64,000 nucleotides of DNA from Flavobacterium sp. N2820 (GCF_025947285.1 NZ_CP110008.1:1937001-2001000), one strand, 5' to 3'. Shown: positions 24,890 to 34,305, counted from the stretch's first letter. Notes: a model not told the origin generated them from the sequence alone. A program made the numbers and translations.

Positions 24890-25420
24890 TTATTTAATAC
24901 TAAATAACCCTTCTGGTTTGTTTTCTATTTCGTTAAAACGATTGGTGCATTTCATCAAAATTTCTTTTGCTTCATTTACATCACCCCAACCTTCAACATC
25001 TACTTTTTTGTTTTCTAAATCTTTGTACACTTGGAAAAAATGCTCAATTTCTTTAATTAAGTGTGGATTCACATCACTTAAATCGTTTAATTTATTCCAA
25101 ATTGGATCAGAAACTGGCACACAAATTACTTTTTCATCTGGACCTTTATCATCTGCCATATGGAAAACACCAATTGGTTTTACTTCCATAACACAACCTG
25201 GGAAAGTCGGCTCGTTAATTAAAACCAAAACATCTAATGGGTCGCCATCAAGTGCTAAAGTTTCTGGAATAAATCCGTAATCTGCTGGATACATCATTGA
25301 CGAAAATAACATTCTGTCAAAACGCATTCTTTTTAACTCAAAATCGTATTCGTATTTGTTTCTACTTCCTCTTGGAATCTCAATCAATACATCAAATGTA
25401 GTAACTTTATCTGCTGTCAT
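24890..25420 (-). CDS. ppa: Soluble inorganic pyrophosphatase, family I
   Basis: This 176-residue cytosolic enzyme hydrolyses pyrophosphate from biosynthesis. The family I signature is visible: EIPRGSRNKYEYDFE, the YPADYGFIPETLALDGDPLDVLVL region with its catalytic Asp cluster, and DLSDVNPHLIKEIEHFFQVYKDLE towards the end. Length matches bacterial type enzymes (about 175). It has a good promoter and a terminator of its own, and the ion-pumping pyrophosphatase gene follows directly. The cell can therefore either waste or bank pyrophosphate energy from two adjacent genes. Confidence 0.97.
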   Translation of the reverse strand: MTADKVTTFDVLIEIPRGSRNKYEYDFELKRMRFDRMLFSSMMYPADYGFIPETLALDGDPLDVLVLINEPTFPGCVMEVKPIGVFHMADDKGPDEKVICVPVSDPIWNKLNDLSDVNPHLIKEIEHFFQVYKDLENKKVDVEGWGDVNEAKEILMKCTNRFNEIENKPEGLFSIK

Positions 25421-25445
25421 TTTATCTTATGTTTTAAAACGGGTG

Positions 25446-25477
25446 CAAAGTTACCACTATAAAACATGAGAAACAAA
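25446..25477 (-). promoter_or_regulatory. Promoter of ppa
   Basis: TTTG (25477-25474), 20 nt, then TAACTTTG (25453-25446) on the minus strand match both boxes of the Bacteroidota consensus, 26 nt before the ppa ATG. Confidence 0.75.
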
Positions 25478-25513
25478 AGAGTTTTGCAAAAAAAGTATAG
25501 ATTTTACAAAGAT

Positions 25514-26116
25514 TTAATATGTGATTTTTCGACCTCTTTTTTGCAAATAATAATGCCATAAAAAATAAGTCGCCACAGAACGATATGGCTTCCACTTTTG
25601 AGCATAAATTTCCATTTCTTCTTTGGTATGAATATCGAATAGTTCTTTCATGGTGTTGACAACTGCAATATCTCCCAGAGGAATTATATCTAATGAATTC
25701 AAGCAAAACATCAAATAAATGTCAATCGTCCAATTGCCAATACCTTTTATTTTTATAAGTTCTTCTCTAACTAATTCAGGATTTTTATGTGCTAAACTGT
25801 CAATGTTGATTTGCCCATTTAAAATAGCTTCTGAAAGCGCTTTAATGTATTTCGTTTTTTGACGACTAACCCCACATAATCGAAAATTTTCTTCAGAAAA
25901 TGCATATACATTATCTATTGAAAAAACGGGAATTGCATTTTTTAATTTGTTAAAAGTAGCTTTTGCCGAATCTATTGAAACTTGTTGTTCTAAAATTAAA
26001 AGCACTAACGTTTCAAAGCCTTAAGGTCTTTTAGGTTGAACTGGAACTCCATACTGCTGACTTATTTGTGTAAAAATAGCCTCTTTTTCAAGCAAATATG
26101 TAATGGCCTCTTCCAT
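25514..26116 (-). pseudogene. HhH-GPD DNA glycosylase (3-methyladenine glycosylase-like) interrupted by an in-frame TAA
   Basis: The frame opens at ATG 26116 (MEEAITYLLEKEAIF...YGVPVQPKRP), meets TAA at 26023-26021, and continues in the same frame as GFETLVLLILEQQVS to a normal end at 25514. Both parts read as one AlkA/Mag-type base-excision glycosylase: the helix-hairpin-helix IKGIGNWTIDIYLM, the catalytic Asp in PLGDIAVV, and the C-terminal YRSVATYFLWHYY. Only the single stop breaks it. A GTG at 26005 could reinitiate a shortened 163-residue product lacking the first helices. Options are a recent nonsense mutation, a sequencing error, or a restart. It begins 1 nt after the DUF5686 gene, so it is in that operon. 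Confidence 0.75.
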
Positions 26117-26117
26117 T

Positions 26118-28601
26118 TTAAAAATAAAACCCGAATGAAGCTCTTACTGCAAATTTTCTTGCATTAGGCATTTCCAAATAGCTTCCTCTCCAAGCGCAAT
26201 CGATTCGTAGCACTTTGAAAATATTTCCAACACCTGCGTGGTATTCCCAATAAACATCCTCTGGAGCAACATAATTTAATCCGGAAGCATTAAGCGTTTT
26301 GTTGTTTTCTGAAACCCTTCCATAAACACCTTTGATACCAATAATTTCACGCAAATTTAATTTTCTTACAAATGGAATTCTTGAAAATAATCTTCCGTTA
26401 AAATGGTGTTCAAAATGCAATGAAGCATATTCATCTGCTACAAAATCATAATAATCTAGTAAATTATAAGTATTTTCAATTACAAACCACGATTGATTTC
26501 CTGGAATTACTCCCATTAATCCTAAGGGTACTTCTCCAAATATTTTTCCTGTTTCGAAAGTGGTAAACAATCTACCAAATCCTCCAATTAATGCAGGTTG
26601 ACGATAATAAAGTTGTAATTTTTGATAATTAAAATCACTATCCAAAACACCTTTAATTCCATTACTATAACTGACAAAAAAACGAGCGTAATTAAAATCC
26701 ACATCTAAACGATCCACACCATAACCTACCGTTTTTCGTTTTGGTGTATATTCAGCAACTAAGTTTATTTCTGATTGTTTAACTTGACTTTTAATTTCGG
26801 TTTGTGTTAAATCGGTATAGTAGTCCAAACTAAATTCGCTTGATGCTGATTTTAAAGTTCTGTAAGTAAAATTAGTTTGAAAAGTAAAATTCTTTAAAGG
26901 CTCGATTTCAAACCCTAAAGTAGTAAGATTAACCGATGTTAATTGATTATTAACGCCACTTGCAAATAATGCTGATGAAGCAAAACTTCTGCCCAAAACA
27001 TCGTTAGAAGTAGTTAAACTCACACCCATTTGTTCTACATCGCGACGATTTCCTATAGACAAAATAACCCTTTTATTTGGGTTCACCATCCATCTTCCAG
27101 AAATTCCGTATTTGAATTGATTATCATTAAAGCCGTAAGCGGTGTAACCTTGAATTCTCCAAGTATCATTAGAACCAAAATAGGTTCTTCCACCAAAACG
27201 AATACGCTGCCCTTCAACATCATTATAACCAAATGTTGAAAATATAGGCCCGAGATCCATTTTCCATTTTGGAATTTCAATATAACCACTTCCTAAAATT
27301 GAAGCCAGATTGTAGATTCGTTTAAAACGAGGCACTTCTTTTAAAGTGTCGAGCATTTTATAAATTCCTGCTTCATTTTTATTGAGCGCTTCAAATCGAT
27401 TGGCTTCCCAATATTCATCGGGACGATTAAAAACTTCGTTATTATAAAAATTGACCTCTTGTTTATAAAACTTATCTTCTTTTTTTACATCAAATTTATG
27501 ATTTTTAGCAAGAGTTGTTCTTTTACCATAGACACCTTTTGATTCTTCTTTTTTAGAAAAACTAAAATCAGACATCATATAATCGCGTTTTAATAGAAAT
27601 ACCGAATCATTTAGTACTTCATATTCTTGCTCAATATAAATTTCTTTGACCCAGTTAATATTTGCGCTTTTACTAGCCTCTAAATTAATTTTTTTAATTG
27701 CGAAAGTTGTATCATTTACCCAAAAATCACCTTTAAAAGTAAGTTCGTTTTTTCGTCGAGGATAATAAACAATATTGTAACACCATTTGTTATCAATAAA
27801 CATACTATCATTTAAAACATAATTATAAACGTTAATACCCGTTCTTGATAGAGGGCTCACAAAATCTTTATCGAAGAATTTTAAATAATTGTCATAAATA
27901 TCAAATTCGGCATATAAATCTTTAATAAATGTATTTACTCCGTCGCCTGAACCTAAGCCTGAATTTTTATTTGCCTTAGTAATTTCTTTTGTTTTTTTAG
28001 TTTCATTATCGCCATAAACATCGCTTAATGTTTCGTTGATAAAAATTGGTAAAAACGTTTTTCCTGAAATATGAGAAGTGTCAATTTGATCAAATACAAA
28101 TTCCATTCCTTTAAAAACTTTACTATTCATGAAGGCCGAATCGATTGTATTTAAATCGAACTCAACTTTTTCATATTTTTCATATTCATATTGTTTGAAC
28201 ATTTTGAGGCCGTTTTTTCTACGACGTTCCCAAATTTTTCTAAGGATATCAAGTGCAGGATTGTTTTTTTTAGAAGTTTTACCGGTGTAAACAATAACTT
28301 CTTTAAGTTCTGTTCCAGAAATTAATTCTATTTTTAGATCTTTATTTAAACCTGGTTTTAATTTTATTTCTTTGGTTTGATACCCCACAAACGATACTAA
28401 AAGTGTAGTATAATTTTCTTTAGATTCAAAATAGAAATTTCCATTATCATCAGTTATAACTCCTTCTTTTGAATTTTTAAAAACCACATTAGCAAATGCA
28501 ATTGGATCACCAAAATCATCAACAACCTTACCTCCTACTTTAGTTTGTCCTAAAATAGTTGCTGAAAAAAATAAAAAGAATACAATAATTTTTGTCTTCA
28601 T
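26118..28601 (-). CDS. DUF5686 family outer-membrane protein with carboxypeptidase-like regulatory domain
   Basis: This 827-residue protein has a signal peptide (first 18 residues, ending ILGQ) and an Ig-like regulatory domain at about 20-95 (GGKVVDDFGDPIAFANVVF, SFVGYQTKEIKL). The DUF5686 body follows, including ILRKIWERRRKNGLKMFKQY, and the chain ends in barrel-like strands (KFAVRASFGFYF). These proteins are common in Bacteroidota and presumed to be in the outer membrane; function is unknown. The damaged DNA glycosylase gene follows after 1 nt. Upstream, PDH E1 beta is separated by a terminator. Confidence 0.85.
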   Translation of the reverse strand: MKTKIIVFFLFFSATILGQTKVGGKVVDDFGDPIAFANVVFKNSKEGVITDDNGNFYFESKENYTTLLVSFVGYQTKEIKLKPGLNKDLKIELISGTELKEVIVYTGKTSKKNNPALDILRKIWERRRKNGLKMFKQYEYEKYEKVEFDLNTIDSAFMNSKVFKGMEFVFDQIDTSHISGKTFLPIFINETLSDVYGDNETKKTKEITKANKNSGLGSGDGVNTFIKDLYAEFDIYDNYLKFFDKDFVSPLSRTGINVYNYVLNDSMFIDNKWCYNIVYYPRRKNELTFKGDFWVNDTTFAIKKINLEASKSANINWVKEIYIEQEYEVLNDSVFLLKRDYMMSDFSFSKKEESKGVYGKRTTLAKNHKFDVKKEDKFYKQEVNFYNNEVFNRPDEYWEANRFEALNKNEAGIYKMLDTLKEVPRFKRIYNLASILGSGYIEIPKWKMDLGPIFSTFGYNDVEGQRIRFGGRTYFGSNDTWRIQGYTAYGFNDNQFKYGISGRWMVNPNKRVILSIGNRRDVEQMGVSLTTSNDVLGRSFASSALFASGVNNQLTSVNLTTLGFEIEPLKNFTFQTNFTYRTLKSASSEFSLDYYTDLTQTEIKSQVKQSEINLVAEYTPKRKTVGYGVDRLDVDFNYARFFVSYSNGIKGVLDSDFNYQKLQLYYRQPALIGGFGRLFTTFETGKIFGEVPLGLMGVIPGNQSWFVIENTYNLLDYYDFVADEYASLHFEHHFNGRLFSRIPFVRKLNLREIIGIKGVYGRVSENNKTLNASGLNYVAPEDVYWEYHAGVGNIFKVLRIDCAWRGSYLEMPNARKFAVRASFGFYF

Positions 28602-28612
28602 AATAGAAAAAA

Positions 28613-28643
28613 AAACTTCATCAGGAAATTACTGATGAAGTTT
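28613..28643 (-). terminator. Terminator of the PDH E1 beta gene
   Basis: AAACTTCATCAG and CTGATGAAGTTT form a perfect 12-bp stem with a 7-nt loop, with T-run on the minus-strand 3' side, about 20 nt after the stop codon. Confidence 0.88.
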
Positions 28644-28663
28644 CAAATATAATAAGTTATTTC

Positions 28664-29641
28664 TTATTTATATAAAACTTTTTTTACCGCTTTGATTACA
28701 TCCTGTGCATTTGGCAACCATTCTTTTAATAAAGTTGGCGAATATGGCGCTGGAGTATCAGCAGTTGTAATTCTTTGTATAGGAGCATCTAAATAATCAA
28801 ATGCTTTTTCTTGAACCATATATGTAATTTCAGAAGCAACTGAAGCAAAAGGCCAAGCTTCTTCTAACACTACTAATCTATTTGTTTTTTTAACAGAAGT
28901 TAAGATGGCATCGTAATCCATAGGACGAACCGTTCTTAAATCGATAATTTCACAAGAAATCCCTTCTTTAGCTAATTCATCCGCAGCTAAATGTGCTTCT
29001 TTAATAATTTTACCAAAAGAAACGATAGTAACATCTGTTCCTTCACGTTTTATATCTGCAACTCCTAATGGAATTGTATATTCACCTTCTGGAACTTCAC
29101 CTTTATCGCCATACATTTGTTCAGACTCCATGAAAATAACTGGGTCATTGTCACGAATAGCTGCTTTTAACAATCCTTTTGCATCATAAACTGTTGAAGG
29201 AACTACTACTTTTAAACCAGGTGTATTTGCAAACCAATTTTCAAAAGCTTGTGAATGCGTAGCACCTAACTGACCTGCAGAAGCTGTTGGACCTCTAAAC
29301 ACCATAGGCATTGGAAATTGTCCAGCAGACATTTGACGCATTTTTGCTGCATTATTGATAATTTGATCAATTCCTACCAATGAGAAGTTGAATGTCATAA
29401 ATTCTACAATTGGTCGATTTCCATTCATAGCTGAACCTACAGCAATTCCTGCAAATCCTAACTCAGCAATAGGGGTATCAATTACACGTTTTGGTCCAAA
29501 CTCATCCAGCATTCCTTTTGAAGCCTTATAAGCTCCATTATATTCTGCTACTTCTTCACCCATTAAATATATTGATTCATCGCGACGCATTTCTTCGCTC
29601 ATCGCTTCACAAATTGCTTCTCTAAATTGTATCGTTCTCAT
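28664..29641 (-). CDS. pdhB: Pyruvate dehydrogenase E1 component, beta subunit
   Basis: This 325-residue subunit works with E1 alpha in thiamine-diphosphate-dependent decarboxylation of pyruvate. Landmarks are MRTIQFREAICEAMSEEMRRD, the transketolase-like pyrimidine domain with GEEVAEYNGAYKASKGML and DTPIAELGFAGIAVG, and the C-terminal transketolase domain with IIDLRTVRPMDYDAI and VVLEEAWPFASVASEI. The alpha subunit and E2 are not in the window, so the complex is encoded at dispersed loci or beyond. Branched-chain 2-oxoacid dehydrogenase beta is the nearest alternative, but sequence details favour PDH. Confidence 0.93.
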   Translation of the reverse strand: MRTIQFREAICEAMSEEMRRDESIYLMGEEVAEYNGAYKASKGMLDEFGPKRVIDTPIAELGFAGIAVGSAMNGNRPIVEFMTFNFSLVGIDQIINNAAKMRQMSAGQFPMPMVFRGPTASAGQLGATHSQAFENWFANTPGLKVVVPSTVYDAKGLLKAAIRDNDPVIFMESEQMYGDKGEVPEGEYTIPLGVADIKREGTDVTIVSFGKIIKEAHLAADELAKEGISCEIIDLRTVRPMDYDAILTSVKKTNRLVVLEEAWPFASVASEITYMVQEKAFDYLDAPIQRITTADTPAPYSPTLLKEWLPNAQDVIKAVKKVLYK

Positions 29642-29669
29642 GCAATTAATTTATTTGTATTATGATTGG

Positions 29670-29677
29670 CAAAAATA
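29670..29677 (-). promoter_or_regulatory. Promoter -7 element for pdhB
   Basis: TATTTTTG fits TAnnTTTG, 28 nt before the ATG. The rest of the 271-nt divergent region towards etfB is AT-rich with no other structure that I can see, apart from a weaker TATTTTCG (29872-29879) before etfB. Confidence 0.5.
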
Positions 29678-29912
29678 GGAAAAATAAAATTATACTTTCG
29701 TGTAATCCAAAAAAAACCTATTTTATTCTACTAAAACCTTTTAGTAATACAAATGTTTAAAAAAAATACAATTTTAAATACCCAAATTACATTTTATACA
29801 TAAAAATTGAGTTTTTTATATGAAATTCGTATTTATTATGCGTGCATAGTTTTTTATTCCATTTTATTTTGTATTTTCGTAGCTGTAAAATACAACATTA
29901 AATACTTACAAA

Positions 29913-30659
29913 ATGAAAATATTAGTTTGCATCAGTCACGTACCTGATACTACTTCAAAGATTAATTTTACTAATGGTGACAGTGAGTTTGACACCAATG
30001 GAGTACAATTTGTAATTAATCCAAATGACGAATTTGGTTTAACAAGAGCTATATGGTTTAAAGAACAACAAGGCGCAAATGTTACTGTTGTAAATGTGGG
30101 AGGAGCAGACGCTGAAGCAACATTAAGAAAAGCATTAGCAATTGGAGCTGACGAAGCAATTCGCATAAACGCAAACCCAACAGACGGAATGTTTGTTGCT
30201 AAACAATTAGCTGAAGTAATCAAAAACGGAGGTTATGATTTAGTAATTGCTGGCAAAGAATCATTAGATTATAATGGCGGAATGGTTCCAGGAATGGTTG
30301 CTGGATTATTAGGTTACAATTTTGTAAACGCTTGTGTTGGAATTGATGTAAACGGAAACGAAGCTAAAGTAACAAGAGAAATTGATGGTGGTAAAGAAAC
30401 TGTTGCTGCAAGTTTGCCTTTAATTATTGGCGGACAAAAAGGTTTAGTTGAAGAAAAAGATTTACGTATTCCAAACATGAGAGGCATCATGATGGCAAGA
30501 ACTAAAGCGTTAACTTTAGTTGAACCAACAGGGGATGTATCAGCTACAAAAGCAATTAAATTTGAAAAACCAGCTGCAAAATCAGCGGTTAAATTAGTAA
30601 GTGCAGATAATTTAGACGAATTAATTAGTTTGTTACACAACGAAGCTAAAGTTATTTAA
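29913..30659 (+). CDS. etfB: Electron transfer flavoprotein, beta subunit
   Basis: This 248-residue protein pairs with EtfA to carry electrons from acyl-CoA dehydrogenases to the quinone pool. It starts MKILVCISHVPDTTSKINF and shows the AMP-binding GGADAEATLRKALAIGADEAIRI and the LVIAGKESLDYNGGMVPGMVA region; LPLIIGGQKGLVEEKDLRIPNMRGIMMART matches the recognition loop of ETF beta that docks partner dehydrogenases. It leads the etfBA pair, 70 nt upstream of etfA. Confidence 0.97.
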   Translation: MKILVCISHVPDTTSKINFTNGDSEFDTNGVQFVINPNDEFGLTRAIWFKEQQGANVTVVNVGGADAEATLRKALAIGADEAIRINANPTDGMFVAKQLAEVIKNGGYDLVIAGKESLDYNGGMVPGMVAGLLGYNFVNACVGIDVNGNEAKVTREIDGGKETVAASLPLIIGGQKGLVEEKDLRIPNMRGIMMARTKALTLVEPTGDVSATKAIKFEKPAAKSAVKLVSADNLDELISLLHNEAKVI

Positions 30660-30729
30660 TTAAGAATTAATAATTACGAATTAAGAAATCTTTAAATCAT
30701 TAAATTTTTCAATCTTTAAATTAAAAATC

Positions 30730-31698
30730 ATGTCAATATTAATATATGCTGAATCAGCAGAAGGAAAAATTAAAAAAGTAGCATTCGAATTAGCTTCTTA
30801 CGCAAAAAAAGTAGCTTCTTCAATGGGAACAAGCGTTACTGCTGTAACAATAAACAATGCAGATAATAATGCATTAGCAGCTTACGGAGTAGACAAAGTT
30901 TTAAACGTTTCAAACGAAAAGTTAAATAACTTTAGTGCAAAGGCTTATGCAGATGTTATTGTACAAGCAGCTAAAAAAGAAGGAGCTCAACTTATATTAG
31001 TTTCTTCATCAACAGATAGTCTATATTTAGCTCCGCTAGTAGCTGTAGCTCTAGAAGCTGGTTATGCTTCAAACGTAGTTGCTTTACCTGAAAGCACATC
31101 TCCTTTCCAAGTTAAAAGAACTGCTTTTTCAAACAAAGCATTCAATATTACCGAAATTTCAACTCCAGTAAAAGTGTTAGGAATTGCTAAAAATTCTTTT
31201 GGATTGGTAGAAAGCGCAACTTCATTAACTGAAGAAAATTTCGCACCCTCTTTAAACGATGCTGATTTTGGAATAAAAGTAGAAAACGTAGAAAAAGTTT
31301 CTGGAAAAGTAACTATAGCTGATGCTGAAATCGTAGTTTCTGCTGGTCGTGGAATGAAAGGGCCGGAAAATTGGGGAATGATTGAGGAATTAGCCTCTGT
31401 TTTAGGTGCTGCAACAGCATGTTCTAAACCCGTTTCTGATATTGGATGGAGACCACACAGCGAACACGTGGGACAAACTGGAAAACCAGTAGCTTCTAAC
31501 TTGTATATTGCAGTTGGTATTTCTGGAGCAATTCAACATATTGCAGGTATTAACTCCTCAAAAGTAAAAGTAGTTATCAACACAGATCCAGAAGCACCGT
31601 TCTTTAAAGTTGCTGATTATGGAGTTGTTGGTGATGCATTCACAGTAGTACCTCAATTAATTGAAAAATTAAAAGCTTTTAAAGCAAGCAACTCTTAA
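30730..31698 (+). CDS. etfA: Electron transfer flavoprotein, alpha subunit
   Basis: This 322-residue subunit holds the FAD. The C-terminal FAD domain is unmistakable: VSAGRGMKGPENWGMIEELA, then SDIGWRPHSEHVGQTGKPVA and YIAVGISGAIQHIAGINSSK. The N-terminal half is the usual Rossmann-like domain. The gap from etfB is AT-rich with no structure. A terminator follows, so etfBA is a two-gene unit and the downstream nuclease gene has its own start. Confidence 0.97.
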   Translation: MSILIYAESAEGKIKKVAFELASYAKKVASSMGTSVTAVTINNADNNALAAYGVDKVLNVSNEKLNNFSAKAYADVIVQAAKKEGAQLILVSSSTDSLYLAPLVAVALEAGYASNVVALPESTSPFQVKRTAFSNKAFNITEISTPVKVLGIAKNSFGLVESATSLTEENFAPSLNDADFGIKVENVEKVSGKVTIADAEIVVSAGRGMKGPENWGMIEELASVLGAATACSKPVSDIGWRPHSEHVGQTGKPVASNLYIAVGISGAIQHIAGINSSKVKVVINTDPEAPFFKVADYGVVGDAFTVVPQLIEKLKAFKASNS

Positions 31699-31735
31699 TA
31701 AAAAAGTTGTTCAAAAATATATTAAATTAAAATTA

Positions 31736-31768
31736 GAGTTATCTTTGTTTAGATAGCTCTTTTTTTTA
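31736..31768 (+). terminator. Terminator of etfBA
   Basis: GAGTTATCT and AGATAGCTC form a 9-bp stem with one G-U pair, then TTTTTTTTA. It lies 38 nt after the etfA stop. Confidence 0.85.
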
Positions 31769-31885
31769 TTTTTGGAGCCTATAGCTAAGCTATTTTTTCT
31801 GTAAGCCTTTTGTAACTTTTTTTATAAACTTTGTAGTATTGAAAAAAGTAATAATTTCAAACGAATTGATAATTAATAATTTAAA

Positions 31886-32515
31886 ATGAGTCTCGTAAAA
31901 CTAAACATAAAGGGAATTTCATACAGCCAAACGCAAAATGGAGCATATGCCTTGATTTTAAATGAAGTGGATGGCGACAGAAAACTCCCAATTGTTATAG
32001 GCGCCTTTGAAGCACAATCTATAGCGATTGCACTAGAGAAGGAAATTAAACCTCCTCGCCCACTCACACATGATTTATTCAAAAACTTTGCTGACCGTTT
32101 TGATATTGTTGTCAAACAAGTTATTATCCATAAATTAGTAGATGGTGTTTTTTATTCAAGCATTATTTGCGAAAGAGACAAAATAGAAGAAATAATCGAT
32201 GCCCGCACATCAGATGCTATTGCGTTAGCATTACGTTTTAGTGCTCCAATTTTTACTTATAAAAACATTTTAGACAAAGCAGGAATTTATCTTAGCATTA
32301 ACCCCAATGATAATGAAAAGATAAATGAAGAAAACGATGATGTTCTTTCAACACCAGAAAATTTTGGAGAGGAAGATGATGTCGTTGTACCTGCTGATAA
32401 TTATACTGGCTTTACTTTAAAGGAATTATACAGTAAATTAGAGGAAGCAGTACAAAATGAAGACTACGAAAAAGCAGCAAAAATTAGAGATGAAATCTCA
32501 AAAAAAGAATCTTAA
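31886..32515 (+). CDS. Bifunctional nuclease domain protein with C-terminal UVR motif
   Basis: This 209-residue protein has an N-terminal bifunctional nuclease (BFN, DUF151) domain, about 1-135: LILNEVDGDRKLPIVIGAFEAQSIAIAL, RPLTHDLFKNF and ARTSDAIALALRFSAPIF. An acidic linker follows, and a UVR (UvrB/UvrC) helix pair lies at about 172-207, with LEEAVQNEDYEKAAKIRDEI. The BFN domain in plants degrades RNA and DNA; the bacterial role is not settled. The UVR motif usually mediates protein contacts, for example with Clp or Uvr proteins. The nucleoside transporter gene starts 17 nt downstream, suggesting cotranscription. Confidence 0.92.
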   Translation: MSLVKLNIKGISYSQTQNGAYALILNEVDGDRKLPIVIGAFEAQSIAIALEKEIKPPRPLTHDLFKNFADRFDIVVKQVIIHKLVDGVFYSSIICERDKIEEIIDARTSDAIALALRFSAPIFTYKNILDKAGIYLSINPNDNEKINEENDDVLSTPENFGEEDDVVVPADNYTGFTLKELYSKLEEAVQNEDYEKAAKIRDEISKKES

Positions 32516-32532
32516 CAAAATCAAAATAACTA

Positions 32533-34191
32533 ATGTATAAAAATATCATCTATATAATCGCACTACTTTTTAGTATTTCGGTTGGAGCTCAAGAAATTGA
32601 AAAAAAATGGCAACTTTCAAGCTCGCAAAAAGACTATTTAGAATTAAAAGGGGGTGCTTACGAATTAAACATTTCAACAGATAGTTTAAATCAAAAAGGA
32701 GATTATTTAGTACAAGATAATTTTATTTTTCTCTTTGAAAACGGTTCCGATTCTCCAACAAAACGATTTGTAATTGAAACTAAAACCGATTCAACACTAA
32801 CATTAAAGAATAAAGGAAAAGCCTATTCTTTTTTTGCCTCAAACAAAGCTACTAAAGCCGTCGTTGTTAATGGTGAAATTAAACCAAACGAAGGTTTTTC
32901 AATAAATAGTATGCTAAGAGGAATTCTTGGAATGGTTGCGTTATTAGCAATTGCTTATTTATTTAGCTCCAATAAAAAAGGAATCAATTGGAAAACTGTT
33001 TTTATTGGATTGGCAATTCAATTAATACTTGCAATAGGTGTACTAAAAGTAGAATTTATAAAAACCGGATTTGAATTTGTAGGCGGATTATTTGTAAAAG
33101 TATTAGATTTCACAAGAGCAGGTAGTGAATTTTTATTAGGCGGAATGATGAATGTAGATAATTTTGGATTCATATTTTTATTCCAAGTTTTACCAACAAT
33201 TATTTTCTTTTCCGCGCTAACTTCGCTATTGTTTTATCTAGGAATTATACAAATTGTTGTAAAAGGAATGGCTACTGTTTTAACTAAATTAATGAATATT
33301 TCTGGAGCAGAAGGTTTATCTACTGCAGGAAATATTTTCTTAGGACAAACAGAAGCTCCTTTGATGATTAAGGCTTATTTAGACAAAATGAATCGTAGCG
33401 AAATTTTCTTAGTAATGGTAGGCGGAATGGCAACTGTTGCTGGAGGCGTTTTAGCAGCTTACATTAGCTTTTTAGGAGGGGATGACCAAGCTTTACGTTT
33501 AGAATTTGCAAAACACTTATTAGCAGCATCAGTAATGGCAGCACCAGGAGCCATAATAATTTCAAAAATACTTTGCCCACAAACTGAAACAATTAATGCT
33601 GAAATAGAAGTTACAAAAGAAAAAATTGGCTCAAATATATTAGACGCAATTGCAACTGGAACTACTGAAGGATTAAAATTAGCAGCAAATGTAGCGGCTA
33701 TGCTTTTGGTTTTCATCGCCTTTATTGCCATGATTAATTTTACATTTGGAAAAATTGGCCTTTGGACTGGACTTAATGATGTTATTGCTACATACACCCC
33801 TTATAAAACATTTTCATTAGAAACTATTTTAGGAATTATTTTCTCCCCTTTAATGTGGGTAATTGGAATTGCAAAAGAAGACATGATGCTTATGGGGCAA
33901 TTATTAGGAATTAAATTAGCTGCATCTGAATTTGTTGGTTATATCCAATTAGCAGAATTGAAAAATGTTGCTAATGAAGTACATTTTTCCTTTAACAAAT
34001 CGGTAATTATGGCGACCTATATGTTATGTGGTTTTGCCAACTTTGCTTCTATTGGAATTCAAATTGGAGGTATTGGTTCGCTAGCACCAAATCAAAGAAA
34101 AACATTGTCTGAACTTGGTTTAAAAGCAGTTTTAGGAGGAAGTTTAGCATCACTTTTATCAGCCACTATTGCAGGGATGATTATTGGATAA
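32533..34191 (+). CDS. Concentrative nucleoside transporter (NupC/CNT) with N-terminal exported domain
   Basis: This 552-residue protein takes up nucleosides with Na+ or H+. Residues of about 127-552 are the transporter, with FLGQTEAPLMIKAYL, MATVAGGVLAAYISFLG, WVIGIAKEDMMLMGQLLG and CGFANFASIGIQIGGIG as CNT marks. Before it stands an extra part: a signal peptide (ending SVGAQ) and about 100 residues of small beta-sheet (WQLSSSQKDYLELKGGAYEL, LTLKNKGKAYSF) resembling a lipocalin-like fold, then the first membrane helix. Typical CNT proteins are about 400 residues and lack this domain. It lies between a nuclease gene and thyA, so salvage of nucleosides is the common theme. Confidence 0.9.
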   Translation: MYKNIIYIIALLFSISVGAQEIEKKWQLSSSQKDYLELKGGAYELNISTDSLNQKGDYLVQDNFIFLFENGSDSPTKRFVIETKTDSTLTLKNKGKAYSFFASNKATKAVVVNGEIKPNEGFSINSMLRGILGMVALLAIAYLFSSNKKGINWKTVFIGLAIQLILAIGVLKVEFIKTGFEFVGGLFVKVLDFTRAGSEFLLGGMMNVDNFGFIFLFQVLPTIIFFSALTSLLFYLGIIQIVVKGMATVLTKLMNISGAEGLSTAGNIFLGQTEAPLMIKAYLDKMNRSEIFLVMVGGMATVAGGVLAAYISFLGGDDQALRLEFAKHLLAASVMAAPGAIIISKILCPQTETINAEIEVTKEKIGSNILDAIATGTTEGLKLAANVAAMLLVFIAFIAMINFTFGKIGLWTGLNDVIATYTPYKTFSLETILGIIFSPLMWVIGIAKEDMMLMGQLLGIKLAASEFVGYIQLAELKNVANEVHFSFNKSVIMATYMLCGFANFASIGIQIGGIGSLAPNQRKTLSELGLKAVLGGSLASLLSATIAGMIIG

Positions 34192-34305
34192 TCTAACTTT
34201 TGTTGTTTCGAACTTTTTTTGTAATATATAGATGCTAAAAATAAATTCAGCACGAAAAGAAAACTAAACTTTTAAACCATAACCTTAAACCTTTTAAACT
34301 TAAAA

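Noticed and set aside
25434-25706. A 90-codon minus-strand frame between ppa and the DNA glycosylase
   Set aside because: It overlaps the glycosylase gene and the ppa promoter in another frame, has no recognisable motif, and its composition is that of an out-of-frame translation.
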